Assembly (NCBI GenBank): GCA_934501475.1
Contig: CAKSUL010000039.1
Coordinates: 1 to 17,402 of the forward strand
Length of the DNA: 17,402 bases
Direction: 5' to 3'
Origin: an uncultured Roseovarius sp.
Lineage (GTDB): Bacteria > Pseudomonadota > Alphaproteobacteria > Rhodobacterales > Rhodobacteraceae
The position numbers and the translations under genes are program-made. Positions 6,872 through 14,148 of the stretch are shown piece by piece (positions within the stretch are counted from its first letter, which is position 1; each line of letters opens with the position of its first letter). The notes beneath the pieces were generated by a model, which had not been told where the DNA came from, ran no database searches, and saw only the letters and a program-made list of their open reading frames with translations.

Positions 6872-8113
6872 TCAATCGGCACTCTGGCGCGTCGCCGTCA
6901 GATCAAAGCTGATCTCCACCCCAAAGCCCAGCGTGGCCTCATCCCCGACGCTTGCGCCGATGCCGAAACTGCGCCGGTCCACGCTGAGCGCGCCCGATGC
7001 GGTGGCCATGTCGGTTTCCGGGTCGATCTGCACTGTGACCGGCATGGATACCGGCACGGTTTCGCCCTTGATCGTCAGGGTGCCATCCGCAACCAGCGCA
7101 GCATCGCGGGCGATCAGATCGGCGTCGAACGTGGCGGTCTCGAAGCTGGCGGCGTCAAAGTAATCCGCCCCCATCGCCTGATCCGCGACCGAGCCGAGGG
7201 TCAGCGACGCGATGGCGATCACCACGGTGACATGGCCGTGCCGCCCGTCATCCGCTGCGGTTTCGGAATAGGCGATATCGGCGGTCCAGTCCGAGAATGT
7301 GCCGCTGATCGGCGTGCCCATCTGCGTGACCTCGATCTGCAATGCACCGTCCTGCACCTGCCATTCGCTGCTGACCTCGGCCAGTTGCGCCGCGCCCAGC
7401 ATGCCGGTGGGAGGATGTGAAAACCACCCCATCGCCCCACCGGCGCCCAGTGCCACGGCCCAGATCGCAAGCGCGCTGAAAAACGGCAGGACATGGCCGG
7501 GCTGCTGCGCTGTCGGCACCCCTTCGCCGCCGCCGGGGCGCATGCGGGTCAATGTGGCGTCGCGGTCGATCAGGTGGTGTTTCAGCGCCCCCGCGATATG
7601 CAGGACCACGGCGCCGATCAGGACCCATTGCAGGATATAATGCAGCGTCGCGGCGGTTTCCGACCATGCGGCGTCCCTGGGCACCAGCGGCAGGGTCTGG
7701 GGCAGGGGCCACCATATCGGCGCAAAGCCGGCGCTGGCGGCGTGATGCACCCAACCGGTCAGCGGCACCAATATGAGCGAGCCGTAAAGCAGCCAGTGCA
7801 CCGTGACCGCCAGCCACGCCTCGACGCGGTGATCGCCGTTCAAAAGCCCCGGTTTATGCTGGCTCAACGCCCAGAGGACCCGCGCGATGGCGGTGAAAAA
7901 GATCGCCACGCCAATGGTCTTGTGCAGTGAGAACAGCCATGTCGCGCGCGCCAGCGTGGCGTCGGTGGCGGTGCTGTCGGGTGATCTGATCTCGGCCGCC
8001 AGATCGCTGGCGATCAGTCCCACGGGAATCGTGGTCAGGATCAGCAGTGCGATCAGCCAGTGAAAGGTCTTGGTGACGCTGCCATAGCTGCGTGATGTGT
8101 TGCTGAGGGGCAT
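6872..8113 (-). CDS. Cytochrome b561-YceI fusion protein
   Basis: A 413-residue two-domain membrane protein. Residues about 10-195 are a cytochrome b561 (PF01292-type) with four helices (about 16-36, 60-82, 100-122, 155-178). His18, His64, His158 and His172 sit as the two haem-b ligand pairs, and the last pair is 14 apart, as His137/His151 in E. coli CybB. A fifth helix (about 209-231) leads to a YceI-like domain (about 245-410) with DGTLTIKGETVPVSM and SVDRRSFGIG. The YceI part would be periplasmic. The family is thought to move electrons between quinol and a periplasmic partner; substrate unknown. The fusion is known elsewhere. A weak promoter may lie at 8144-8171 (TTGTTC, 16 bases, TAGGGT on the minus strand). 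Confidence 0.92.
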   Translation of the reverse strand: MPLSNTSRSYGSVTKTFHWLIALLILTTIPVGLIASDLAAEIRSPDSTATDATLARATWLFSLHKTIGVAIFFTAIARVLWALSQHKPGLLNGDHRVEAWLAVTVHWLLYGSLILVPLTGWVHHAASAGFAPIWWPLPQTLPLVPRDAAWSETAATLHYILQWVLIGAVVLHIAGALKHHLIDRDATLTRMRPGGGEGVPTAQQPGHVLPFFSALAIWAVALGAGGAMGWFSHPPTGMLGAAQLAEVSSEWQVQDGALQIEVTQMGTPISGTFSDWTADIAYSETAADDGRHGHVTVVIAIASLTLGSVADQAMGADYFDAASFETATFDADLIARDAALVADGTLTIKGETVPVSMPVTVQIDPETDMATASGALSVDRRSFGIGASVGDEATLGFGVEISFDLTATRQSAD

Positions 8114-8180
8114 GGGGATCTCTCTGAATTTGCGACGTTGCCCACCCTATCCGATCCGCCAACAGGAACAATGCCACTAT

Positions 8181-8212
8181 GCGCACAGCACCTGTGTGCG
8201 CCCAACTGGGCG
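8181..8212. repeat. Overlapping palindromes upstream of the fabD promoter
   Basis: GCGCACA (8181-8187) pairs with TGTGCGC (8195-8201) around a seven-base centre. A second pair, CGCCC (8199-8203) with GGGCG (8208-8212), shares three bases with the first, so the two cannot form together. They lie just before the likely fabD -35, in the gap between the divergent fusion gene and fabD. They could be operator sites; no regulator is known from the sequence. Confidence 0.4.
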
Positions 8213-8241
8213 TTGCGTCACATCTTCAGGCGCGCTATCGG
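8213..8241 (+). promoter_or_regulatory. Likely fabD promoter
   Basis: TTGCGT (8213-8218), a 17-base spacer, and TATCGG (8236-8241), with transcription expected near 8248 and a short leader to the fabD ATG at 8273. The spacing is ideal and the hexamers are moderate matches. A palindrome pair lies immediately upstream. Confidence 0.4.
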
Positions 8242-8272
8242 GGAGGGAAGCTGACAAAGAGGGACCACAGAC

Positions 8273-9217
8273 ATGAGCCGAGCATTCGTTTTTCCCGGGC
8301 AGGGCGCGCAGACCATCGGCATGGGTAAGGCCCTGGCCGAGGCTTATCCGTGCGCGCGCGCCGTGTTCGATGAGGTCGATGAGGCGCTTGGCGAACACCT
8401 GTCGGCGCTGATCTGGGAGGGCGATCAGGACACGCTGACCCTGACCCAGAATGCGCAGCCCGCGCTGATGGCGACGTCTCTGGCCGCGATGCGCGCGCTT
8501 GAGTCCGAGGGCGTGGCGATCACCGACGCGACCTATGTGGCGGGGCATTCGCTGGGCGAATATTCCGCGCTGGCGGCGGCGGGCGCGCTCAGCGTGCCTG
8601 ACACCGCGCGCCTGTTGCGGGTTCGCGGTCTGGCGATGCAGCAGGCCGTGCCGGTGGGCGTGGGCGCGATGGCGGCCATTCTGGGCCTTGATTTCGCCGC
8701 CGTGAAAGAGATCGCCCAGGAGGCGGCGATGGGCGAGGTCTGCCAGGCGGCCAATGACAACGATCCCGGTCAGGTGGTCGTTTCGGGCCACGCCGACGCC
8801 GTGCAGCGCGCGGTCGAGCTGGCCAAGGCCAAAGGGGCCAAGCGCGCCATGCTGCTGCCGGTCAGCGCGCCGTTTCACTGCACCCTGATGGAACCCGCCG
8901 CCGAGGCGATGGCCGAGGCGCTGGGCAATGTCGATCTGCACCAGCCCGCCGTGCCGCTGGTGGCCAATGTGATCGCCGAGGCGATCAGCGATCCGACGAT
9001 CATCCGCTCGCTTCTGGTGGAACAGGTGACCGGATCGGTGCGCTGGCGCGAAAGCGTGGCCTATATGGCGCATCAGGGCGTGAGTGAGATCTGGGAAATC
9101 GGCGCCGGCAAGGCGCTGTGCGGCATGGTGCGCCGGATTGATCGCGACCTCACCTGCCGGGCGGTCTCGACCCCCGAGGATGTGGTCGCGGCGGTTGCGG
9201 CGATGAATGAGGGATAA
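8273..9217 (+). CDS. fabD: FabD, malonyl-CoA:ACP transacylase
   Basis: A 314-residue enzyme that moves malonyl from CoA to the phosphopantetheine of AcpP, supplying the extender for fatty-acid synthesis in the cytosol. Visible motifs are the start FVFPGQGAQ (5-13), the nucleophile elbow GHSLGEYSA with Ser93, the RVRGLAMQ loop with Arg118 that holds the malonyl carboxylate, and the catalytic His202 in SAPFHCTLM. They align with Ser92, Arg117 and His201 of E. coli FabD. AGAGGGA at 8258-8264 supports the ATG. It is the first gene of a fab block (fabG, acpP and fabF follow on the same strand), with an 87-base gap to fabG. Confidence 0.97.
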   Translation: MSRAFVFPGQGAQTIGMGKALAEAYPCARAVFDEVDEALGEHLSALIWEGDQDTLTLTQNAQPALMATSLAAMRALESEGVAITDATYVAGHSLGEYSALAAAGALSVPDTARLLRVRGLAMQQAVPVGVGAMAAILGLDFAAVKEIAQEAAMGEVCQAANDNDPGQVVVSGHADAVQRAVELAKAKGAKRAMLLPVSAPFHCTLMEPAAEAMAEALGNVDLHQPAVPLVANVIAEAISDPTIIRSLLVEQVTGSVRWRESVAYMAHQGVSEIWEIGAGKALCGMVRRIDRDLTCRAVSTPEDVVAAVAAMNEG

Positions 9218-9224
9218 GAGGCCC

Positions 9225-9250
9225 GAAAACGTCCTGATCCGGGACTTTTC
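9225..9250 (+). other. Bulged hairpin between fabD and fabG (possible attenuator)
   Basis: GAAAA (9225-9229) and GTCCTG (9231-9236) pair with CGGGAC (9240-9245) and TTTTC (9246-9250), with C9230 bulged, one G.U pair and a three-base loop. The final T-run makes it resemble a weak terminator or processing site after fabD. It could lower or separate fabG expression. This is a structural inference only. Confidence 0.3.
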
Positions 9251-9304
9251 ACAAATTTCCGGGGCGGAGATTTGGGGCGACTACACAGCAAGGGAGACAG
9301 GCAT

Positions 9305-10042
9305 ATGTTTGATCTGACAGGAAAATGCGCGCTGATCACCGGCGCGTCCGGCGGTATCGGCGGCGCAATCGCGACGGCATTGCACGCCGCCGGCGCCACC
9401 GTGGGGCTGAGCGGGACGCGCACCGAACCGCTCGAGGCATTGGCGGCCACGCTGGGTGAGCGTGCGCATGTGCTGCCCTGCAACCTCTCGGACAGTGCCG
9501 CGGTCGAGGCCCTGCCCAAGGCGGCGGTCGCGGCGATGGGCAGTGTCGATATCCTGGTCAACAATGCCGGCATCACCCGCGACCAGATTTTCATGCGCAT
9601 GTCGGATGAGGAATGGCAATCGGTGCTGGACGTGAACCTGACCAGCACCATGCGCCTGTGCCGGGGCGTCATGCGCCCGATGATGAAGGCCCGCTGGGGG
9701 CGCATCATCAATATCAGCTCGATCGTCGCGGCCACCGGCAATCCGGGGCAGGCGAATTATGCGGCCTCGAAGGCGGGCATGATCGGGCTGACGAAATCCA
9801 TCGCCTATGAGGTCGCGAGCCGGGGAATCACCGCCAACGCCGTTGCCCCCGGTTTCATCGCCACCGCCATGACCGACAAGCTGAGCGACGATCAGAAAGG
9901 CGCCATCAACGCCCGGATTCCCGCCGCGCGCATGGGCCAGCCCGACGAGATCGCCGCCGCCGTGCTGTATCTGGCCAGCCCCGAGGCCGGGTATGTGACC
10001 GGTGCGACCCTGCATGTGAATGGCGGCATGGCGATGCTGTGA
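9305..10042 (+). CDS. fabG: FabG, 3-oxoacyl-ACP reductase
   Basis: A 245-residue short-chain dehydrogenase that reduces 3-oxoacyl-ACP to 3-hydroxyacyl-ACP with NADPH. The Rossmann motif TGASGGIG (13-20) and NNAG (86-89) are present. The catalytic set is Asn111 (NLTS), Ser139 (NISS), Tyr152 and Lys156 (YAASK). Each of Asn, Ser, Tyr and Lys is one position after its E. coli counterpart. The C-terminal VAPGFIATAMTDKLSD and GATLHVNGGMAML are typical of the true FabG of fatty-acid synthesis, and the place between fabD and acpP confirms it. The start at 9305 has AAGGGAG at 9290-9296; an in-frame ATG 11 codons upstream lacks such a site and adds no family residues. Confidence 0.96.
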   Translation: MFDLTGKCALITGASGGIGGAIATALHAAGATVGLSGTRTEPLEALAATLGERAHVLPCNLSDSAAVEALPKAAVAAMGSVDILVNNAGITRDQIFMRMSDEEWQSVLDVNLTSTMRLCRGVMRPMMKARWGRIINISSIVAATGNPGQANYAASKAGMIGLTKSIAYEVASRGITANAVAPGFIATAMTDKLSDDQKGAINARIPAARMGQPDEIAAAVLYLASPEAGYVTGATLHVNGGMAML

Positions 10043-10130
10043 TCCGCGCGGTCCGTCGCGATCGGAAACTGGCGTGATTTCGCTTTGCCCTCTTGCAATT
10101 CCGCGCGCTCTGACCAATCTGGGAAAAGAT

Positions 10131-10158
10131 TTGCCAATGCCGTTCCATATGCTATAGG
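10131..10158 (+). promoter_or_regulatory. Likely acpP promoter
   Basis: TTGCCA (10131-10136), a 16-base spacer, and TATAGG (10153-10158). This is the best promoter-like pair in the 277-base gap between fabG and acpP. Transcription would start near 10165 and give a leader of about 155 bases. Confidence 0.45.
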
Positions 10159-10164
10159 CGGCGC

Positions 10165-10319
10165 AGATTTGCTGGCCATGTCCGCGCGACCGGCCATGCA
10201 GGCCCCTCGGCTGGGCCTGTCACACCCGCCCTTCACGGGCAAAGTAAAGGCCGCTACCCGTCTCATCGGGCGGGGGCGAAAACGGGCCGAGGCGCCCAAA
10301 ATACGATGAGGAAATTGAC
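10165..10319 (+). promoter_or_regulatory. Structured GC-rich leader of acpP
   Basis: The predicted 5' untranslated region is long for a highly expressed gene. It contains a perfect 7-bp hairpin, CAGGCCC (10199-10205) with GGGCCTG (10213-10219). Two weaker short hairpins built on CCCG/CGGG lie between about 10226 and 10270. No convincing reading frame or known riboswitch motif is visible. It may set mRNA stability or translation of acpP; this depends on the promoter call. Confidence 0.3.
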
Positions 10320-10553
10320 ATGAGCGATATCGCAGACCGGGTTAAAAAGATCGTTGTTGAACATCTGGGCGTGGAAGAAGACAAAGTGACCGAGAATGCC
10401 TCGTTCATCGACGATCTTGGCGCAGACAGCCTGGACACGGTTGAATTGGTCATGGCCTTTGAAGAAGAATTCGGCATCGAGATCCCCGACGATGCGGCAG
10501 AAACCATCCAGACCTTCGGCGACGCGGTGAAGTTCATCACCGAAGCGTCCTGA
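10320..10553 (+). CDS. acpP: Acyl carrier protein AcpP
   Basis: A 77-residue, very acidic four-helix carrier. Ser37 in the [20 protein letters not shown] motif receives the 4'-phosphopantetheine arm that carries growing acyl chains in fatty-acid synthesis and supplies acyl groups for lipids. The length and sequence are typical for the alphaproteobacterial housekeeping ACP. GAGGA sits eight bases before the ATG. It has its own likely promoter upstream and a strong terminator downstream, so it can be expressed at a higher level than its neighbours. Confidence 0.98.
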   Translation: MSDIADRVKKIVVEHLGVEEDKVTENASFIDDLGADSLDTVELVMAFEEEFGIEIPDDAAETIQTFGDAVKFITEAS

Positions 10554-10576
10554 TCCTGAAGAATCGGTTTCAGAGA

Positions 10577-10593
10577 CGGGCCTGACCGGCCCG
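10577..10593 (+). other. Small hairpin before the acpP terminator
   Basis: CGGGCC (10577-10582) pairs with GGCCCG (10588-10593) around TGACC. There is no T-tract. It lies just ahead of the main terminator and may protect the acpP mRNA end. Confidence 0.4.
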
Positions 10594-10602
10594 GATATTT
10601 CA

Positions 10603-10636
10603 AGGCCCCCGCCAGATATGGCGAGGGCCTTTTTTC
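10603..10636 (+). terminator. Rho-independent terminator of acpP
   Basis: A 12-position stem, 10603-10614 with 10619-10630, with one C-A mismatch and loop GATA, followed by six T (10630-10635). It lies 50 bases after the acpP stop and separates acpP from the HisA-like gene. Confidence 0.88.
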
Positions 10637-10697
10637 GTTTGCCCGTTTCGTTTGCTCAACTGCATCCCCCGCCGCATTCCGGCCAGCGGATGCCGAT

Positions 10698-10726
10698 TTG
10701 GAAACATCGTGAAATTGCGTTACGGT
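10698..10726 (+). promoter_or_regulatory. Possible promoter of the HisA-like gene
   Basis: TTGGAA (10698-10703), a 17-base spacer, and TACGGT (10721-10726), between the acpP terminator and the next gene. A 6-bp hairpin, GCCCCC (10740-10745) with GGGGGC (10759-10764), would lie in the leader. The match is modest. Confidence 0.3.
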
Positions 10727-10791
10727 GCAACCATGCATCGCCCCCATCAGGCGAATCCGGGGGCTGGTCTTTCATAAGGGGCTTGGCCGCA

Positions 10792-11538
10792 ATGATCATC
10801 TATCCCACACTCGAATTGCTGAACGGAAAATGTGTTTCTCTGACGCGGGGCCGGCTGGAAGAGCCGGTGCTGTGGCATGTCGATCCGGTCGCGACCGCGC
10901 GCGGTTTCGCGCAGGCGGGCGCGGACTGGATGCACCTGACCGATATCAACGCCTTGCAGGGTGAACCGGGCGTCAATGACGACCTGATCGAAGAGATCAT
11001 CCGCAGCGTCGGCATCCCGGTGCAGCTGGGCGGCGGGTTCCGCGCGCGCGACAAGGTGGCGCACTGGATCGACAAGGGGGCCGGGCGGATCGTCATCGGC
11101 ACCATGGCGGCGCATGATCCGGACCTGTTTCGCGAACTGGCCAACCGCTATCCCGACCAGATCGTTCTGGCGGTGGATGTGTATGAGGACCATGTGATGA
11201 CCGACGGCTGGCGCGCGCCCAGCAGTTTTTCCCCCGAGACCTATATTCAGGCGTTTGACACCGCGCCGCTGGCGGGAATCATCGTGACCGACATCGACAG
11301 CGACATCGCCGATCAGGATGCCAATCTGGCGGTGATCACCCGTCTTGCGGCGGCAACCCGCCTGCCGGTGATCGCGCGTGGCACCGTGGCGGGTATCGAC
11401 GATGTAAGCCGGCTGAAATATGTCAAGAACATCGCCGGCACGCTGATCGGGCGCGCCCTTCTGGCGCGGGATGTCGACCTTGGCGAGGCGCTGGAACTGG
11501 CGCGCGCCGCCCCCGAGCCGGTAGCAGACTTTCACTGA
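10792..11538 (+). CDS. HisA/HisF-related TIM-barrel protein, divergent
   Basis: A 248-residue (beta-alpha)8 protein of the HisA family. Retained: MIIYPTLEL at the first strand, VQLGGGFR at the first phosphate loop (77-84), AVDV with Asp129, and IGRALL near residue 220. Changed: the first-strand catalytic Asp of HisA (PAIDL type) is Glu8, the strand-6 RDG loop reads DSDIADQ (169-175), and the strand-7 SGG phosphate loop reads RGT (196-198). True HisA isomerises ProFAR in histidine synthesis. With these changes and no his genes nearby, HisA activity is doubtful. It sits between acpP and fabF. ATG 10792 is chosen because homology begins there; a longer upstream frame runs through the acpP terminator. 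The function is unknown. Confidence 0.85.
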   Translation: MIIYPTLELLNGKCVSLTRGRLEEPVLWHVDPVATARGFAQAGADWMHLTDINALQGEPGVNDDLIEEIIRSVGIPVQLGGGFRARDKVAHWIDKGAGRIVIGTMAAHDPDLFRELANRYPDQIVLAVDVYEDHVMTDGWRAPSSFSPETYIQAFDTAPLAGIIVTDIDSDIADQDANLAVITRLAAATRLPVIARGTVAGIDDVSRLKYVKNIAGTLIGRALLARDVDLGEALELARAAPEPVADFH

Positions 11539-11555
11539 GATCCGCCACGCGCCGG

Positions 11556-11604
11556 CATGTTTCGACATGTCGCGATTCCCTTGTGCTTGCCCCAGAGGGG
11601 CAAG
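11556..11604 (+). other. Two hairpins between the HisA-like gene and fabF
   Basis: The first is CATGT (11556-11560) with ACATG (11565-11569), closed by a TTCG tetraloop. The second is a perfect 8-bp stem, CTTGCCCC (11586-11593) with GGGGCAAG (11597-11604), with loop AGA. Neither is followed by a T-tract. They are leader or processing structures ahead of fabF in a 109-base gap; no clear promoter is visible there. Confidence 0.4.
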
Positions 11605-11647
11605 CCGGGGTAAGAGCGGCCAACACAGGTAATCAAGAGGGCAGCAT

Positions 11648-12907
11648 ATGCGCCGTGTCGTTGTTACAGGTCTTGGATTGGTCACGCCGCTGGCCGATGG
11701 TGTCGAGGAAAGCTGGAGCCGTCTGCTGGACGGACAATCGGGCGCCGGTCCGATCACACGGTTCGATCCTGTCAACGTCCTGACCAAATACGCCTGTGAG
11801 GTGCCCGATGGCGATGGCACCAATGGCACGTTCAACGCCGATGCCTACATGGAGCCCAAGGAACGCCGCAAGGTGGATGATTTCATCCTCTACGGTGTCG
11901 CCGCCGCCGATCAGGCCGTGCGCGATGCCGGCTGGATGCCCGAGGATGAGGAAAGCCGCCTGCGCACGGGGGTGATGATCGGATCGGGGATCGGCGGGCT
12001 GCGCTCGATCGAGGAGACGACGCTGATCATCCGCGACAAGGGCGTGCGCCGCGTGTCGCCGTTTTTCATCCCCGGCGCGCTGATCAACCTGATTTCGGGC
12101 CAGGTGGGCATCCGCTATGGCTTCAAGGGGCCGAATCATGCGGTGGTGACGGCCTGTTCCACCGGCGCGCACGCTATCGGCGATGCCGCGCGTCTGATCA
12201 TGTTCGATGATGCCGATGTGATGATCGCCGGCGGCGCCGAGGCGGCGATCTGCGAGATCGGGATCGCCGGGTTCAACGCCTGCAAGGCGCTCTCGACCAA
12301 GCGCGAGGATGATCCGAAGGCTGCCAGCCGTCCCTATGACATCGATCGCGATGGCTTCGTGATGGGCGAGGGGGCCGGCATCGTCGTTCTTGAGGAATAT
12401 GAGCACGCCAAGGCGCGCGGCGCAAAGATTTACGCCGAAATCCTGGGCTATGGCCTGTCGGGCGACGCCTATCACATCACCGCCCCGTCCGAGGATGGGG
12501 ATGGCGGCTATCGCGCGATGCAACTGGCGCTGAAACGCGCCGGGCTTGAGCCGTCACAGGTCGATTACATCAACGCGCATGGCACATCGACCATGGCCGA
12601 CACGATCGAGCTGAGCGCGGTCGAGCGCCTGTTGGGCGATGCGGCGGCCACCGCGACGATGAGTTCGACAAAATCCGCCACCGGCCATCTGCTGGGTGCG
12701 GCGGGCGCGATCGAGGCGATCTTCTCGATCCTGGCGGTGCGCGATCAGGTGGTGCCGCCGACGATCAATCTGGACAATCCGGCGGTCGAAACCCCGCTCG
12801 ACCTGGCCCCCAACGTCAAGCGCGCGCGCAAGGTCGATGTGGCGCTCTCCAACAGCTTTGGCTTTGGCGGCACCAATGCCAGTCTCTGTATCGGGAAAGT
12901 GCGGTGA
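11648..12907 (+). CDS. fabF: FabF, beta-ketoacyl-ACP synthase II
   Basis: A 419-residue condensing enzyme that joins malonyl-ACP to acyl-ACP with loss of CO2, elongating fatty acids. The Cys-His-His triad is clear: Cys170 (VTACSTGAHAIGDA), His311 (NAHGTSTMAD) and His347 (SATGHLLGAAGA), with Lys342 in STKSATGH. The end SNSFGFGGTNASL is the standard KAS II finish. AAGAGGG at 11635-11641 supports the ATG. The stop overlaps the mltG start, so the two are translationally linked. The family normally acts as a cytosolic dimer. No fabH or plsX is present in the window. Confidence 0.97.
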   Translation: MRRVVVTGLGLVTPLADGVEESWSRLLDGQSGAGPITRFDPVNVLTKYACEVPDGDGTNGTFNADAYMEPKERRKVDDFILYGVAAADQAVRDAGWMPEDEESRLRTGVMIGSGIGGLRSIEETTLIIRDKGVRRVSPFFIPGALINLISGQVGIRYGFKGPNHAVVTACSTGAHAIGDAARLIMFDDADVMIAGGAEAAICEIGIAGFNACKALSTKREDDPKAASRPYDIDRDGFVMGEGAGIVVLEEYEHAKARGAKIYAEILGYGLSGDAYHITAPSEDGDGGYRAMQLALKRAGLEPSQVDYINAHGTSTMADTIELSAVERLLGDAAATATMSSTKSATGHLLGAAGAIEAIFSILAVRDQVVPPTINLDNPAVETPLDLAPNVKRARKVDVALSNSFGFGGTNASLCIGKVR

Positions 12908-14064
12908 TGTGGCGCAATATCGCCTCGAATGCGCTGACATTTCTGGTGGTGATCGCGTTCCTTCTGGGCGGGGTCATCCTGTGGGGACAAAACACCTATC
13001 ACGCCGAAGGGCCGCTGGCCGAACAGATCTGCCTGCGGGTCGAGCGCGGCTCGAACATGCGCAAGGTGTCGGCGCAGCTTGAGGCCGAAGGCGCTGTCAG
13101 CAGCGCGATGCTGTTCCGCCTCGGGGCCGATTACGCCGACCGTGCCGGGCAGTTGAAGGCCGGCTCCTGGCTGGTGCCCGAAGGCTCCAGCATGAGCGAG
13201 ATCACCGATATCATCACCCGTGGCGGCGCCAGCACCTGTGGCGTCGAGGTGGTCTACCGTATCGGCGTCACCCGCAGCGAAGTGCAGGTACGCGAACTGG
13301 ACCCGGCCACCAACCGCTATGTGGAAAAGGTCGCGTTCAACCCGGTCGAGGACGCGGCCCCCGATGAATTCACCGAAATGCGCGCCAAATCCGATACACG
13401 CTATCGTGTCGCGGTCGCCGAAGGTGTCACCAGCTGGCAGATCGTCGAGGCGCTGAAACGCGTCGATGTGCTGGAGGGCGAAATCGGTGAACTGCCCGCC
13501 GAGGGCAGTCTGGCCCCCGACAGCTATGACGTTGCGCCGGGCGACAAGCGCGCCGATCTGATCGCCAAGATGCAAGAGGCGCAACAGATCATCGTCGCCG
13601 CCGCCTGGGCCGCGCGCGATGAGAATGTGCCGCTGGAATCGGCCGAGGAAATGCTGATCCTGGCCTCGATCATCGAAAAGGAAACCGGCCTGCCCGATGA
13701 GCGCGGGCAGGTGGCCAGTGTCTTTGTCAACCGGTTGAACCAGGGGATGCGCCTGCAGACCGACCCGACGGTGATCTATGGCATCACCGAGGGCAAGGGC
13801 GTGCTGGGACGCGGCCTGCGCCAGAGCGAACTGCGCAGCGCAACGCCCTGGAATACCTATGTGATCGACGGCCTGCCGCCGACGCCGATCGCCAATCCCG
13901 GCCGCGCCAGCATCGAGGCGGCGGTCAATCCCGCCGATACCGATTTCGTGTTTTTCGTGGCCGATGGCAGCGGCGGGCACGCCTTTGCCGAAACACTGGA
14001 GCAACATAACGTAAACGTCGCCAAATGGCGCCAGATCGAGGCCGAGCGCCCCCAGAGCGAGTGA
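12907..14064 (+). CDS. mltG: MltG, endolytic murein transglycosylase
   Basis: A 385-residue inner-membrane enzyme (YceG family) that cleaves nascent glycan strands and so sets their length. Residues about 9-28 are the single membrane helix. A LysM-like region follows (VERGSNMRKVSAQLEAEGAV), then the catalytic domain with ASIIEKETGLPDERGQVASVF. Glu257 there corresponds to the catalytic Glu218 of E. coli. The downstream motifs MRLQTDPTVIYG, TPWNTYVIDGLPPTPIANPG and FFVADGSGGHAF are also present. The length fits the family. ATG 12907 gives a TGATG overlap with fabF. A GTG three bases earlier is an alternative and adds one residue. FabF-MltG adjacency is widespread in alphaproteobacteria. Confidence 0.95.
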   Translation: MWRNIASNALTFLVVIAFLLGGVILWGQNTYHAEGPLAEQICLRVERGSNMRKVSAQLEAEGAVSSAMLFRLGADYADRAGQLKAGSWLVPEGSSMSEITDIITRGGASTCGVEVVYRIGVTRSEVQVRELDPATNRYVEKVAFNPVEDAAPDEFTEMRAKSDTRYRVAVAEGVTSWQIVEALKRVDVLEGEIGELPAEGSLAPDSYDVAPGDKRADLIAKMQEAQQIIVAAAWAARDENVPLESAEEMLILASIIEKETGLPDERGQVASVFVNRLNQGMRLQTDPTVIYGITEGKGVLGRGLRQSELRSATPWNTYVIDGLPPTPIANPGRASIEAAVNPADTDFVFFVADGSGGHAFAETLEQHNVNVAKWRQIEAERPQSE

Positions 14065-14148
14065 TCTGTGCGGCGCGCGGCAAGACAGGCGCTTGACCCG
14101 GTCTGGTGACGGGGGCAGACAGGGCGCCCAAAGCAAGGAATAACTGAC

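Noticed and set aside
10618..10791. Longer start for the HisA-like gene
   Set aside because: The extra 58 codons run through the acpP terminator and contain no HisA residues.
10747..11835. Minus-strand open frame opposite the HisA-like gene and fabF start
   Set aside because: Antisense shadow; it crosses two genes and an intergenic gap and shows no motif.
12578..12607. FabF motif HGTSTMAD in place of the E. coli-type HGTSTP
   Set aside because: The catalytic His is kept and I recall this form in alphaproteobacterial FabF, so it is not treated as unusual.
12745..14136. Long minus-strand open frame (463 codons) opposite fabF/mltG
   Set aside because: It is antisense to two clear genes, is full of His/Asp/Gly/Arg as expected from GC-rich complement, and has no family features or ribosome site.
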